DNA from: Rhinopithecus roxellana
Lineage: Eukaryota; Chordata; Mammalia; Primates; Cercopithecidae
Assembly: GCF_007565055.1 (NCBI RefSeq)
Contig: NC_044562.1
Span: 51,904,250 to 51,968,249 of the forward strand
DNA: 64,000 nt
Direction: 5' to 3'
Numbering within the stretch: position 1 is the first letter of the stretch; each line of letters begins with the position of its first letter. Both the position numbers and the translations under genes were made by a program. The notes below the pieces were generated by a model. That model had not been told where the DNA came from and ran no database searches. It saw only the letters and a program-made list of their open reading frames with translations. This document shows, piece after piece, positions 34,760 through 45,298 of the stretch.

Positions 34760-34890
34760 TGGGCTTAGATGTAGACAGGTATGAGCTCAAATCCTGGCTC
34801 TGTTATTTATTCTCTGAGTGATCATGGGATTGTCATTTAAACCCTCTGAGTTGATTTTCTCATTATTAAAGTAGGGATCAATGATCATTT
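34760..34890 (+). mobile_element. MIR, sense
   Basis: The phrases 'gagctcaaatcctggctctg', 'ttatttattctctgagtgat' and 'gagttgattttctcattatt' follow the MIR head and core order. Confidence 0.75.
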
Positions 34891-35456
34891 TTGCACACAT
34901 ATGTAAATATGCACAGATACCTTCATTTATATGTGCATAGATCATCCCTAATAGGTTACAGGAAAAATAGGTTGCAACTTTTCCCTCCAGGGAGAGGAAC
35001 TAGGTGTGTTGCAGGTGTCAGAGATGGGAGAGAGACTTACTTTTTAGGGTATACTCTTTTATACCTTTAGAACATTGTACCATTACATGTATTATTCTTT
35101 TAAAAGTAAACTGCTTGATTTTAAAAATAATGCAGTAAGATATGAAATAAAATTTCTAACACAGTTCCTGACGTGGTACTCAGTAAATGTTGTCTTCATC
35201 TTCTCTCTTTTACCTTCGACTTACCCTCCCTGATCTGGTATCCATAAGAAAACATGTCTACTCTTTTATGGCAATTTTAGTTCTACTGTATTTTATCTTG
35301 ATCTATCCTTGTGTTCCATTAAAGGAAGTTTTGGGTTTTCCTTTTGCAATTGTTTTTAACCACAACGTAAACTAAAATTTAAGATTAATTTCCAAAACTG
35401 CTGAGTTTTTTGTTATTTATTTATTTTGCCTCTTGTTGGTGGGGATAATATACCTT
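34891..35456. other. No firmly identified feature
   Basis: The phrase 'cacagttcctgacgtggtac' (about 35160) followed by 'tcagtaaatg' could be a MIR tail. The rest is unassigned. Confidence 0.4.
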
Positions 35457-35954
35457 AAAAACTAAATGTTGCCGGGCGCGGTGGCTCACGCCTGTAATCC
35501 CAGCACTTTGGAAGGCCGAGGTGGGCGGATCACGAGGTCAGGAGATCGAGACCATCCTGGCTAACACGGGGAAACCCCGTCTCTACTAAAAAATACAAAA
35601 AACTAGCCGGGCGAGGTGGCGGGCGCCTGTAGTCCCAGCTACTCGGGAGGCTGAGACAGGAGAATGGCGTAAACCCGGGAGGCGGAGCTTGCGGTGAGCT
35701 GAGATCCGGCCACTGCACTCCAGCCAGGGCGACAGAGTGAGACTCCGTCTCAAAAAAAAAAAAAAAAAAAAACAATTAGCCAGGCGAGGTGGCCGGTGCC
35801 CATAGTCCCAGCTACTCGGAGGCTGAGGCAGGAGAATGGCGTGAACCCGGGAGGCGGAGCTTGCAGTGAGCTGAGATCGCGCCACTGCACTCCAGTCTGG
35901 GCGACAGAGCGAGACTCCGTCTCAAACAAAAACAAAAACAAAAAACTAAACTTT
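35457..35954 (+). mobile_element. Three-monomer Alu: cercopithecid AluY plus an extra, older AluY right arm
   Basis: A full AluY dimer (35471-35751, A tail to 35772) is followed directly by a second right monomer (about 35775-35924) with a CAAAA-rich tail to 35940. The first right arm has the cercopithecid variants 'gtaaacccggg' and 'gatccggccact'. The extra one has the ancestral forms 'gtgaacccggg' and 'gatcgcgccact'. AAAAACTAAATGTT (35457-35470) and the similar 35941-35954 (two mismatches) enclose all three monomers. The left arm opens with the ancestral 'tcacgcctg' but has the monkey-type linker 'aaaaaactagccggg', as if chimeric. The three minus-strand frames are Alu-derived. Confidence 0.93.
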
Positions 35955-36189
35955 TACATTAGTAACAACTAAAATAGATAAATGCTAAAGATATTTATGT
36001 TTCTAGAAAATCTAAACTTTAATAACATAGCTTGTCTGTTTTTGGTAAGATATACAGATCTAAAAGCCTGATGATAGCATATTCCTTTAAGAAACATTCA
36101 TGTTGTCTTTTATATGTGTGTCTGATACCCACACTCTTGGGTTACTTCATTTGAATTAATCAGACAAATTTCCTTCTCCTTGCAGAGGT

Positions 36190-37090
36190 AACATTGCAGG
36201 AGACAGATAATAAAAACAATAAAGTAATAAATAAGTACATTCTTTAGTATGTTGGATGGTGGAGTATGCTGTGGAAATAACACAAAGGCAATCACGGGGA
36301 GGGGCATGAGAGCACTGGCAGAATCTTCAGCTTTAACTCTATGGTGGTCAGAGTGGCCTTCATGAGAAAGAGACTGGAGCAAAGACTTGAAGTGGATGAG
36401 GGAACAAGCCACACAGAACCTGGGGGAAGAGTGTTCCTGGCAGAGGAAACAACCATTACAAAGACTCTGTAAGCAGGAGCATGCTGGTGTGTTCAATGAA
36501 TAGCAGGGGAGCCAGGGTAGCTGCAGAAAGTGTGATTAAGAGGAGGCATGGCGCCGGGCACGGTGAGATAGGGAAACATGGATGGTTTTTGGCAGAGAAT
36601 CTGACTGTTGTTCAGAATAGATGACAGAAAGCTAAGAGAGGAAGCAGGAAATAATATTTATTGCTGTACTATAGGCAAGAAATTGTGTCCTAAGTCCTGG
36701 ATTTCTATGTGAGGTGAAGGAGAAAGATAACACAAGAAAACTTAGAGGTATGTGGGTTAGCACCTTGAAGAACATGCCACCATTCATCAAGATGAGGGGA
36801 TATTAGAAATGGAGGGGGAAACCCTGGCAGGTCATTTATCAGTAAATTCAGTGTGAGATGTCTATAAATTATCTAAGTGGAGATGGTGATGGGACAGAGA
36901 GCTTTAGGCTGAAGATATAAACGTGGGAGTCATTTATAAATAAAGCCTAAATAAATAACTAAATAAAACCTGAATAAAGACTTGAAAATAGTCATCCCAT
37001 TTTAGCCCCCCAAACAAGCCAGGATATCCTGGTTGATTCTAAGAGAAGAATGCAGACCTCATAGAAAACCAAGGAAAAGACAGTGCACTG
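36190..37090 (-). mobile_element. L2 fragment, antisense, about 0.9 kb
   Basis: Reverse-complement L2 order: 'gactggagcaaagacttgaa', 'ggatgagggaacaagccac', 'ggaagagtgttcctggcaga', 'aaagactctgtaagcaggag', 'catgctggtgtgttcaatga', 'taagtggagatggtgatgg' and 'gggagtcatttataaata'. The 128-codon minus frame (36110-36496) overlaps the L2 sense strand but is not an intact L2 protein. A 13-base 'gccgggcacggtg' at about 36552 is chance or a gene-conversion scrap. Confidence 0.78.
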
Positions 37091-37871
37091 AATTGGGGTG
37101 TTTTCTCTGAGGTCACTTCAGAATGAGATGGCCATTTACAGATTACGGGTTTGGGACAAGCTCTTTTTTTCTGCAGGGGCTTCTATCAGGGAAGTCAAAT
37201 AATAACTGGCACTTTGAACTTGAGGCCTGGATGAGATGCTTTCTTAAAATCTTTGAAATCTTTGTGTGAGTGTGTGAGCACACTGTGTATGTGTGTGTGC
37301 GAGAGAGAGAGAGACAGAAAGGAAAGAAAGAAGAAAATGAAGCAAAAGAAACAAAAACCTAGTACACACAGACACTATTACTTTAAAGATGCAAGCAGTT
37401 TTCCATCTTGCAAAGGTAAAGATATGAATACACCTTTGGTACTGAATATTCCTTTGTCCAGAAAATAACCATGAGTGTTGACATAATGGTAAAGCAGAGG
37501 CCATGACTACAAGTGGAGTTGTTAAAAAAGCCAAGACGAGCCGAATGCTCTGCTCTGAGTGATTGTGTATAAAATAGTATGGAGTCTGGAGACAATTAAA
37601 TTATGTTGTAATTAAGTATAATAGCTGGGAAGATTGAAGCCAATTTGCAGTCATTAGTAAGAACAAATCAACATGCAATGTATTTGTGTATACTTACAAT
37701 CCCGAGTTTTCATTTTAAAGTATTTATTCATATTTTCTTTGTAAACATTATATATATTTTATTGCATATTTATAAGATTCCCTATATTCATATATTTTAT
37801 AGTATGATGCAAAAATGTAAACAATATTTTCAATTAAATTTCAATGATGACTTCAAAAATATTGATTAAGA
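37091..37871. other. No element identified; (GT)n(GA)n at 37262-37316
   Basis: An imperfect GT run passes into a GA run ('gcgagagagagagagacag'). Short frames on both strands reflect this composition. The left copy of the 9-bp Alu duplication (TGATTAAGA) is at 37863-37871. Confidence 0.5.
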
Positions 37872-38155
37872 AGTCCAGGCTTCATTTCTCATGCTTATAA
37901 TTACAGCACTTTGGGAGGCCAAGACAGGAGAATTACTTGAACCCTGGAGTTTGAGACCAGCCTGGGCAACATAATAAGACTTTGAATCTACAAAAAATAT
38001 TAAAAATTAGCCAGGCATGGTAGCATGTGCCTGTAGTCCCAGCTACTTGGGAAGCTGAGAGGAGGATCAGCTGAACCCAGGGAGGTTGAGGCTGCAGTGA
38101 GCTGTGATTGTTCCACTGCACTCTAGCCTGAGTGACAGAGTAAGACTCTGCCTCA

Positions 38156-38193
<38 letters not shown>

Positions 38194-38199
38194 TTAAGA
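37872..38199 (+). mobile_element. AluJ, sense, with (AAT)n tail
   Basis: A diverged dimer: 'acagcactttgggaggcc', 'ccagcctgggcaacataat', 'aaaaattagccaggcatgg', 'gagtgacagagtaagactc'. The tail has become (AAT)n at about 38155-38190. TGATTAAGA occurs at 37863-37871 and 38191-38199 and is the likely duplication. Confidence 0.92.
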
Positions 38200-38200
38200 G

Positions 38201-38226
38201 ATTACTATGTCTTTGGACATAGTAAT
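38201..38226. repeat. Perfect 11-bp inverted repeat (hairpin, 4-base loop)
   Basis: ATTACTATGTC (38201-38211) and GACATAGTAAT (38216-38226) are exact reverse complements around TTTG. It lies just after the AluJ duplication and just before a tandem duplication. There is no T tract after it, and no terminator role is implied. Confidence 0.9.
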
Positions 38227-38227
38227 G

Positions 38228-38298
38228 TGGTCTTTGGATATTCTTGCCAACGATAAAATACGGTCTATGGTCTTTGGATATTCTTGCCAAAGATAAAA
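38228..38298 (+). repeat. Tandem duplication, 40-bp period
   Basis: The 31 bases at 38228-38258 (opening TGGTCTTTGGATATTCTTGC) recur at 38268-38298 with one mismatch (CGATAAAA versus AGATAAAA). The low divergence suggests a fairly recent duplication. Confidence 0.9.
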
Positions 38299-39326
38299 CA
38301 TTTAATATCTTAATTACTAAAAATAAGAAATCATAAGTGGTAATATTCTAATTCTGGTACAACAATACCCAATTTAATTGTTATCACAATTAATTGATAA
38401 GTATATTGCAAAAGCACAATAATAGTCTAGAAGACACAGACCTGTATAAAATGTTAACCTTGTCAATTAGGCTGCAAAATTTTTTAAGTGTAAGAATTTT
38501 TAGAGGTTGGAGCAATTTTAATGACAAACTTTCCAGTTGTTTTTTAGCTTAGAAGAAACATATTATACTAATGTTGTAAAAATAAAATTCAAAGATCACC
38601 TAGTTAGGTCTGCTGCTTATGGCATCTGAAAACCTTCAGAATTATTTCCTATTTAAATTATATATGTACTATGAAGTGGTTAGTTGGTATATCTATTAAA
38701 TGTTAGCCAGGGAATAAGGTGATAACTATTAACTCTAATTTATAGTGAATAAGCAGGAGTTAGATCTGCCTGCTTAATGTTAAATTTCCACCAAAATGCC
38801 CAAACAAAACAACCTTGAACTGTGACTATACCTGAATTGACTGTGTCCTTGCAGGTGGTGACATTGTAAATTGAATTATGCACACTCTAAGTGGATGAAC
38901 TGATTCACAAAGAACATTCAGGTGGTCAACCATTAAGTATTATGGGCCTATTTGTATATAAGACAATGAATCCACTCCATAGTCTAATTATAAAACATAA
39001 TCATAGTTGCATTTATTCTTCATATGCAGTTTGTGCATGTATTCACACACAAACATATGTGTACACATATATGTACATATACATATTGTATATTCACCTT
39101 ATCCTGCATAGGAGTCTAAAGGACAGAGAAAGTGTCTTATTATTCTGGAGCCCTGAACCTCTCTTTAGTATAACATATTAGAATCTCTAAGTTATAGGTA
39201 CGAAAGAGTCTATTGACATTCTTGCAAAAGAGTTCCATATATGAAATTGTGTTATATAATATGGTTCCATATTAATGATGACTATTTGTATATTTTAAAT
39301 AGAAAACTCAGTATAAATTAACTTAG
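38299..39326. other. No element identified; alternating AT/GT stretch near 39040-39090
   Basis: A CACA/TATA/TGTA alternating run ('gtacacatatatgtacat') falls inside a chance 96-codon frame (38891-39181). Otherwise AT-rich and unassigned. Confidence 0.5.
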
Positions 39327-39614
39327 TTTTTTGTTTGTTTGTTTTGTTTTCCTTTTTCGAGACGGAGTCTCATTCTGTCGCCCAGGCTGGAGTGCAGTGG
39401 CGTGATCTCGGCTCACTGCAACCTCCACCTCCCAGGTACAAGCAATTCTCCTGCCTCAGCTTCCTGAGTAGCTAGGAATTCAGGCACATGTCACCATGCC
39501 AGGCTAATGTTTTGTATTTTTTAGTAGAGACGAGGTTTCACCATGTTAGCCAGGATGGTCTTGATCTCCTGACCTCGTGATCCTCCCACCTTGGCCTAGC
39601 CACCATGCCTGACC
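39327..39614 (-). mobile_element. AluS/Y-like, antisense, with internal deletion
   Basis: GTTT-rich tail, 'gagacggagtctcattctg', 'tagtagagacgaggtttcac', then 'ccaccttggcctagccacc'. About 30 bases between 'ggcct' and 'gagccacc' are missing. No clear duplication found. Confidence 0.92.
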
Positions 39615-39683
39615 TATGGTTAGGTGATGTATTTTGCTTCAGAATCTTTGAAAAATCTTTCTTTACAACAAACCCTTATGACA

Positions 39684-39760
39684 CATGCTTACCTATGTAA
39701 CAAACCTGCAAATATACCCCTGAACTTAAAATTTAAAAAACAAAAAATACTATATAAGAA
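39684..39760 (+). mobile_element. L1 3'-terminal scrap, sense
   Basis: The phrases 'acctatgtaacaaacctgca' and 'cccctgaacttaaaattt' are the last 70 or so bases of a primate L1 3' UTR, followed by an eroded A-rich tail. Confidence 0.75.
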
Positions 39761-39950
39761 CAAACAACAACAACACCACTTTCTGATTTGGCTACCAAGT
39801 CTGGTCCAGGTATGGTACAAAGAAGTGAAATGTTCTCAGCCAAAACATAAAAGATTGTTTAATAGTCATAAAAAATGACCATTTGACACAAGATTTCTGA
39901 GAGCAAATATGAGCAAATTCTTCTAATATATAAAAGATAACTAAAGAAAA

Positions 39951-40260
39951 GGGCTGGGTGTGGTGACTCATGCCTGTTAATCCTAATGCTTTGGGAGGCT
40001 GAGGTGAGAGAGTCACTTGAGGCTAGAAGTTCCAGATCAGCCTGGGCAACATAGCGAGGCCTGATCTCTACAATAAATAACATTTTTTTTTTTTTTAAAG
40101 TAGCCAGGTGTGGTGGCATGTGTCTGTAGTCTTAGCTACTGGAGAGGCTGAGATGGGAGGATTGTTTAAACCCAGAAGTTCAAGGTTGCAGTGAGCCATG
40201 ATTACACCACTGCACTCCAAGCCTGTGTGACAGAGCAAGACCCTATCTCAAAAAAAGAGG
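39951..40260 (+). mobile_element. AluJ, sense, with T-run in the linker
   Basis: 'gggctgggtgtggtgactca' to 'agcaagaccctatctc' plus a short tail. The linker has an unusual run of about 14 T ('aacattttttttttttttaa', near 40079-40098). A weak flanking match (GATAACTAAAGAAAA before, GATAAAGAAAT after) may be its duplication. Confidence 0.9.
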
Positions 40261-40719
40261 ATAAAGAAATTTTACCAAATTTGTAGTTTATTCAAAGAAA
40301 GTGTCGCATGTGAACACAATAAAGCACCAGAGTAAGAACAGCTTTCTCACTAGCAATTGCTCACTCAGTGAAGTTACAATGAAAACTTCACCAGTAAGAG
40401 CTTATGCTCTATGTGGGTGATGGATAAGATAAAACTGCATGTCATACCTGTTTATCAAAATATATGACCAGGCCAGGTTGGAGTTTCTGGGGCTGCTGAA
40501 TCTTCAGGGAAGGGAACTATGAGGTAGATTGGAGTTCCCATATGAGTGCACCATAGGACTAAACAAAGATGGTTAACAATGGGGACATCTTCAAAGATGC
40601 CATTAAAACAGTTATTGCCACAAATATTGCTGTTTTTTTAGTTAGAAATTTAGAAAAAATAGCCTTTATATGCAAGCACAACTCATAGAAATGACTTCAT
40701 CAATAGTATGCTGTGGATG
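40261..40719. other. No identified feature
   Basis: Nothing recognised. Confidence 0.5.
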
Positions 40720-40930
40720 AGGAGTTAGAAAACTTGGCTTCTTGAGCCAGATTGGCTACTTCTTGGTCTTGTAATTTAGATAGGATCCCAAATCCCTTGA
40801 ATTTTGCTTTTCTCCTTAATAAAATGAAGGGAATTATTCATGTGCATGTTCCTCTCTATACATTGTGAGAATTGGGACTGAAAGTGTTGATGTTTATAAA
40901 AGCACTTTGAAGGAGTAACATACTATTGAA
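40720..40930 (+). mobile_element. Probable MIR, sense, diverged
   Basis: The order 'aacttggcttcttgagcc', 'ccttaataaaatgaaggg', 'gtgagaattgggactg' and 'ataaaagcactttgaagg' follows the MIR body loosely. Confidence 0.5.
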
Positions 40931-41089
40931 AACTTAGGTTTTATTATTAATGAACAGTCCAATTCCTGTATGCTCAGCACCATATTAAACAATGCCAGAG
41001 CATGTTAGAAAAATACAAGATACAATTGCTGACCTAAAACAACAAAAACTTTGGAGGCTTCTAGGAGGAAATAATACTTTGAGTCAGAA

Positions 41090-41230
41090 TCCAAAGAACT
41101 GGAAGACACCTTAGAAGTTAAATTACATATCCAAACTCTCCATTTTACAAATGAGAATTCTGAGACCTAGAAGATCCATTTGATTTATCCATGATTCCGC
41201 AACTAGTAAGCCTGGCATAACCAGGCATCA
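41090..41230 (-). mobile_element. Ancient mammalian SINE-like (MIR-related) fragment
   Basis: The phrases 'gacaccttagaagttaaatt', 'ctccattttacaaatgagaa', 'tgagacctagaagatcc' and 'attccgcaactagtaagcc' match the common 'attttacagatgagga' SINE core in reverse complement. The subfamily is not resolved. Confidence 0.55.
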
Positions 41231-42254
41231 TGACTCTAAACGAGAGGTAAAAGAAATTCTTTACAGTATATCCATTTGATCTGTTAAAACATTCATCATC
41301 ATTAAATTATTTTTAATACCCAAATTTCGGTTAACTTCCATCTGTTTTAACATCAGGGCTATAGAGAAGCTAGCTATTGTCCCTTACATTCTAGCTATTT
41401 AATTTATATGCAACATGGTCATGTCATACAATTTTCACAGAAAACGCTTTCTTAACCACTTTTCCTCCTACTTAAAAATCTGAAGGCACTAGATCTAGTT
41501 AAGAGCTAGCTTCTCTTTTGTATTCTGTTTCTAATTTCAAACTTTCCATTTTCTGCAATTTTACAAGAGATATTTCATGAAATGAGTTTTATGAGACAAG
41601 GTGCCCTTGGCTTAGTTTAATGGCCACATGAGAAAGGAGGTTTTGGAATCCAAAATAGCCTTTAGAAGCTTTGTTTTTCAGTATTCATTTCACTTGGAGG
41701 CTCTCTGAAAGTTTTGACAGCAAACTAGTTAGTCTTCAGTGATAAGAGCAGGCATTACCCATGCAGAAGTTATGGTGGTACATTTTATTAGACATACTTT
41801 CTGAAGAATAACATTTAAATTGGATATAATTTGCCTGAAAGCAAATAGAAGTACAGTTGTATATATTACAAATGACCTTAAAAGCAGCCGTTTGCTTATT
41901 TTGAAACTATTTTGACAATTTTATAAATCTCCAGACTGCATATGCTTCATTTTAACGTTTACCTTGGCCTTGTCATAATTCAACAATCCTCATAAATTGT
42001 TCTTTAATGAAAGTTGCATTTTACAGCATAATCTCAGCCATCTATGCCCAAACTATGCAGCAGGAGCTTGCTTTATCAGGATTATTTTGAGGCATGTTTA
42101 CATCTCTAGAATAAAGTAGGATATTGAATATATGATTATCATTCCCTCTGCCCTAAGTAAATTGGGTTTAGGACTTTAGAAAATGAAAACCCTTCTCCAT
42201 CTTTCACAAAACATAAGAATAATTGCAAAAGTTTCATGAAATCTACATGGTGTA
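41231..42254. other. No identified feature
   Basis: AT-rich, nothing recognised. Confidence 0.5.
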
Positions 42255-42352
42255 GACCTGCTAAATCAAAATTTCATGGAGTGTTAATATTTTTAAAAAG
42301 CTCTACAAGAGATTATGAGTGGGCAGGTTTTGGAACCACTGCCATAGATGGA
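42255..42352 (+). mobile_element. Probable MER5-type MITE fragment
   Basis: The phrases 'gacctgctaaatcaaaattt', 'taatatttttaaaaagctct', 'caagagattatgagtggg' and 'ttttggaaccactgcc' track MER5A ('...aaaaagctccccaggtg... gagaaccactg'). Confidence 0.6.
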
Positions 42353-43236
42353 GGTAGAATATTTAATTTCCTCTGAAAGAGGGACCAGCCCTTGCCTTAT
42401 GACTCCCAATTGTTCAAGATTTAGAAGTGCAGTAGGCTCTAGCAGATTGAACAGGACTTGTAGAACTCGGGCCACTTTTATGTGAGCATTTTAACACAAA
42501 GAATTGAATTGAGTCACTTTTCAAAGCAATTATGTTCTGATGATTATTTGAGTTACATATTATTACAGTAATGAAAGCATCTTATTCAAATTAAGTAAGT
42601 TTAATTTTTGTTGAATCTAGATTGTGTTTGAATTTTATAGCTCTTTTAAAAATCAAGAATGAGATTTTTATTGCCATACTTTTATTTATAGAATGGAAAT
42701 TCATGGATAAGAGCATCTAGTTTATACTAAACATTTTCTTAGGCAAGTTGAGAAATAAAAAAGTAATATAAAATGAGGCAAGGTGAAAAATGCACCTTTG
42801 AGAAATACAAATTTCATTGAAAGCCTTCACAATCTGTTAAACAAGTGGAAGAGGTTCTATTCATTGTGTCTCTTTTAGTTCTACTAAAGGACTCATAGTA
42901 ACACACCCTGTAAAATTTTCTTTTATTCAGTGGTACATAGAAGAGGAAATATGCCTTGAAGTTAGGGCAAGGTTATCCTTTTGTAAACATATAGAAAGAA
43001 CCAGTATCTTCAGCACAAATCTATGAGGAAGAATTTAATTAAAATTCATATTCTTCAGAAACACACTGATAATCATCAAGTGAAAATAAGGCTAAGAGTT
43101 TCAAGGACCTCATTACATGCAGTCTAATTACCATTGAAATATTGGTTGCTACTACTGGGTGCAGTCAGGCAAAATAAAACAGATGACTTACTTGTCTGTC
43201 ATCTCAGGCCCTTGCCTTCTGGTTAAAAATAAAACC
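42353..43236. other. No identified feature
   Basis: AT-rich, nothing recognised. Confidence 0.5.
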
Positions 43237-43538
43237 GGCTGGGCACAGCAGGTTACACCTGTAATCCCAGCACTTTGGCAGACCGAGGCTGGTGGATCAC
43301 GAGGTCAGGAGTTTGAGACCAGCCTGGCCAATATGGTGAAACCCTGTCTCTACTAAAAATACAAAAATTAGCCAGGTGTGGTGGCGGGTGCCTATAGTCC
43401 CAGCTACTTGGGAGGCTGAGGCAGGAGAAGGGCTGAACCTGGGAGGCAGAGGTTGCAGTGAGCCGAGATCACATCACTGCACTACAGCCTGGATGACAGA
43501 ATGAGATACCGTCTCAAACACAAGCAAACAAACAAGCA
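43237..43538 (+). mobile_element. AluS, sense
   Basis: 'ggctgggcacagcaggttac' to 'gagataccgtctcaaac' with a CAAA/CAAG-rich tail. AATAAAACC before (43228-43236) and AACAAAACC after (43539-43547) may be the duplication. The 65-codon frame across its start is Alu-derived. Confidence 0.93.
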
Positions 43539-43689
43539 AACAAAACCATGTGCTTAGTGGAAGGGTGGAATCAGTGATAGCTGATATTGTGATGAGTAAA
43601 GTGATTTTGATCACACAGGTGCTTATGCAAGTTAAAATTCTAAGTGCAGAACCACCAAGAAAGGAACTTTCATGTTAGACCAAGTAAGT

Positions 43690-43900
43690 GAACTAACGTT
43701 TATTAAAAACATTTTACATGCTCATTTCATGAAGTCCCTGTGAAGTGAGTGATATTATGCCTATTTTACAGATGAGAAAGCTGAGGCCCAGAGATGGCTT
43801 ACATAATTCCATATCAAATAGTTACTGGGTGGTAGAGTCAGGGTTCACATGTAGGTACTGCAAGCTCCAGCATCCTCACTTCTCTTGTGGCCCATTCAAG
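43690..43900 (-). mobile_element. MIR, antisense
   Basis: Reverse-complement MIR: 'tattatgcctattttacaga', 'gaaagctgaggcccagagat', 'gttactgggtggtagagtca'. Confidence 0.85.
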
Positions 43901-44954
43901 GCAGTAAGAGGATGAACTCAATGGATCCAAAGTGTCATACATCTTTGAATGACTGTCTCTTCTCTGTAGACTTAACTCTGAAATTATGGCATTAGAATAT
44001 TTTACTCATTCGAACTGTGCTAATAGTGTGCAGATCTTGCTGAACGACATTTAAAACATGGAGGACCCAGTAGGAACGAACCTAAAGTCATATGATATAG
44101 ACCTAATGGCTCTAGAACATCAAATGACAGGTAGCTCATTGAGGGTGAAAACTGACAATGATAGTTTTGGTTTAGTGTCTAATAGTTTGATATAGACATT
44201 ACTAATAACAGAGGGGTATCACACTTCCTTTTTAAAAAAAATCCTGTATTTACCTTTAGTACACTGAAAAGGATCATTTTGCTTTTTGTCCAAAAGGTAA
44301 CAACATTAATTTAGTCCAATTTGACAGAACTTTATCCTGTGATACTTAGAATAGGTGATCTTTTTAGATCAGCTGTCGAAGGTTATTGACCATGGTGGGG
44401 AAAGGAAATGAAGCAGCTTTCTAATGAGCTTCTGTTTCTTCCCAAGTGCTCTGGCATCTGAAAGTACAAAAAGCCATTCTCCAAATTATTTGGAAACTCT
44501 AGTGAAAAGCTAATTTCCAGATTCTAGGGGCTAAATTTTACAGTGGAGAAGATGAGATAACATGTTATTTACCAAAAGTTTTAGCTAATTAATAATTTCA
44601 TGACTTTGAAAATGACAATTATTTACATTCTACTAAAGATTCCACACACACTCTACCATTTAGATGGTAAATTGAACATAACTCCATATTATAATGTGGT
44701 TAACTAAATATGTTTCATATAATGTTTACATGAAATTAACTGTGAAACTCTTAACATGTAGGATATTTTCTTTCTTTCCACTTGATGTTCTGCTTTATTT
44801 TTGTATGTATTTCTTTCATGTGAAAGTCACAATCTTTCAATCTTTTCCCATTCAAATCCTTTCACTACATTTGAGGTTTGCACTTTACAATGTACATGTA
44901 AGGCAAAGTGTATACATTAAATTCCAGATAAGGAAAATACAACCTAATGTGTAT
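43901..44954. other. No identified feature
   Basis: AT-rich. The 122-codon frame at 44694-45062 is T-rich, hydrophobic and runs into the MIR; no domain is visible. Confidence 0.5.
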
Positions 44955-45070
44955 ATTTACCATTTACTATGTACCAAGTATTTACCACTTACAATGTACT
45001 CTTCTAAATACTATTTTATATATGTATTTTATTTTAATTCTCACAGCCAATTTGTATCATAGGGACTTTT
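44955..45070 (-). mobile_element. MIR, antisense, left half (split by L1 insertions)
   Basis: The phrases 'catttactatgtaccaagta', 'ctcttctaaatactatttta' and 'taattctcacagccaatttg' are the reverse-complement MIR 3' half. It resumes at 50665 with the expected next bases ('tctccattttaaggagatga'), so 5.6 kb of L1 lies inside the MIR. Confidence 0.85.
45057..45070 (+). repeat. Target-site copy 1 for nested L1s
   Basis: TCATAGGGACTTTT. Related copies lie at 45284-45298 (TGATAGGGACTCTTT) and 50651-50664 (TCATAGAGACTTTT). Confidence 0.85.
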
Positions 45071-45283
45071 ATTTTTATTCTTTATTTTTTCTAAAATAAT
45101 AATAATAAAAAAGGATACATGTGCAGAACCTGCAGGTTTTTTACCTAGGTCTATGTGTGCCGTGGTGGTTTGCTGCAGCTATTGATCCATCCTCTAAGTT
45201 CCCTCCCCTCGCACCCTACACCCAACAGGCCCCGTTGTGTGTTGTTCCCCTCTCTGTGTCCATGTGTTCTCATTGTTCAACTC
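45071..45283 (-). mobile_element. 5'-truncated L1 3' end, antisense (first insertion)
   Basis: T/A-rich tail, then 'aaggatacatgtgcagaacc', 'ttttacctaggtctatgtgtg', 'ccgtggtggtttgctgcagc', 'caggccccgttgtgtgttgt' and 'tccatgtgttctcattgttc'. Only about 210 bases of 3' UTR are present. It is bracketed by target copies 1 and 2. Confidence 0.9.
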
Positions 45284-45298
45284 TGATAGGGACTCTTT
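45284..45298 (+). repeat. Target-site copy 2, between the two L1s
   Basis: TGATAGGGACTCTTT matches copy 1 with one substitution and one inserted base. It is the right duplication of the first L1 and the left duplication of the second. Confidence 0.8.

Noticed and set aside
35530..35941. Three overlapping minus-strand frames
   Set aside because: All are translations of the three-monomer Alu.
36545..36570. Alu-like 'gccgggcacggtg' inside L2
   Set aside because: Only 13 bases, with no further Alu sequence or tail.
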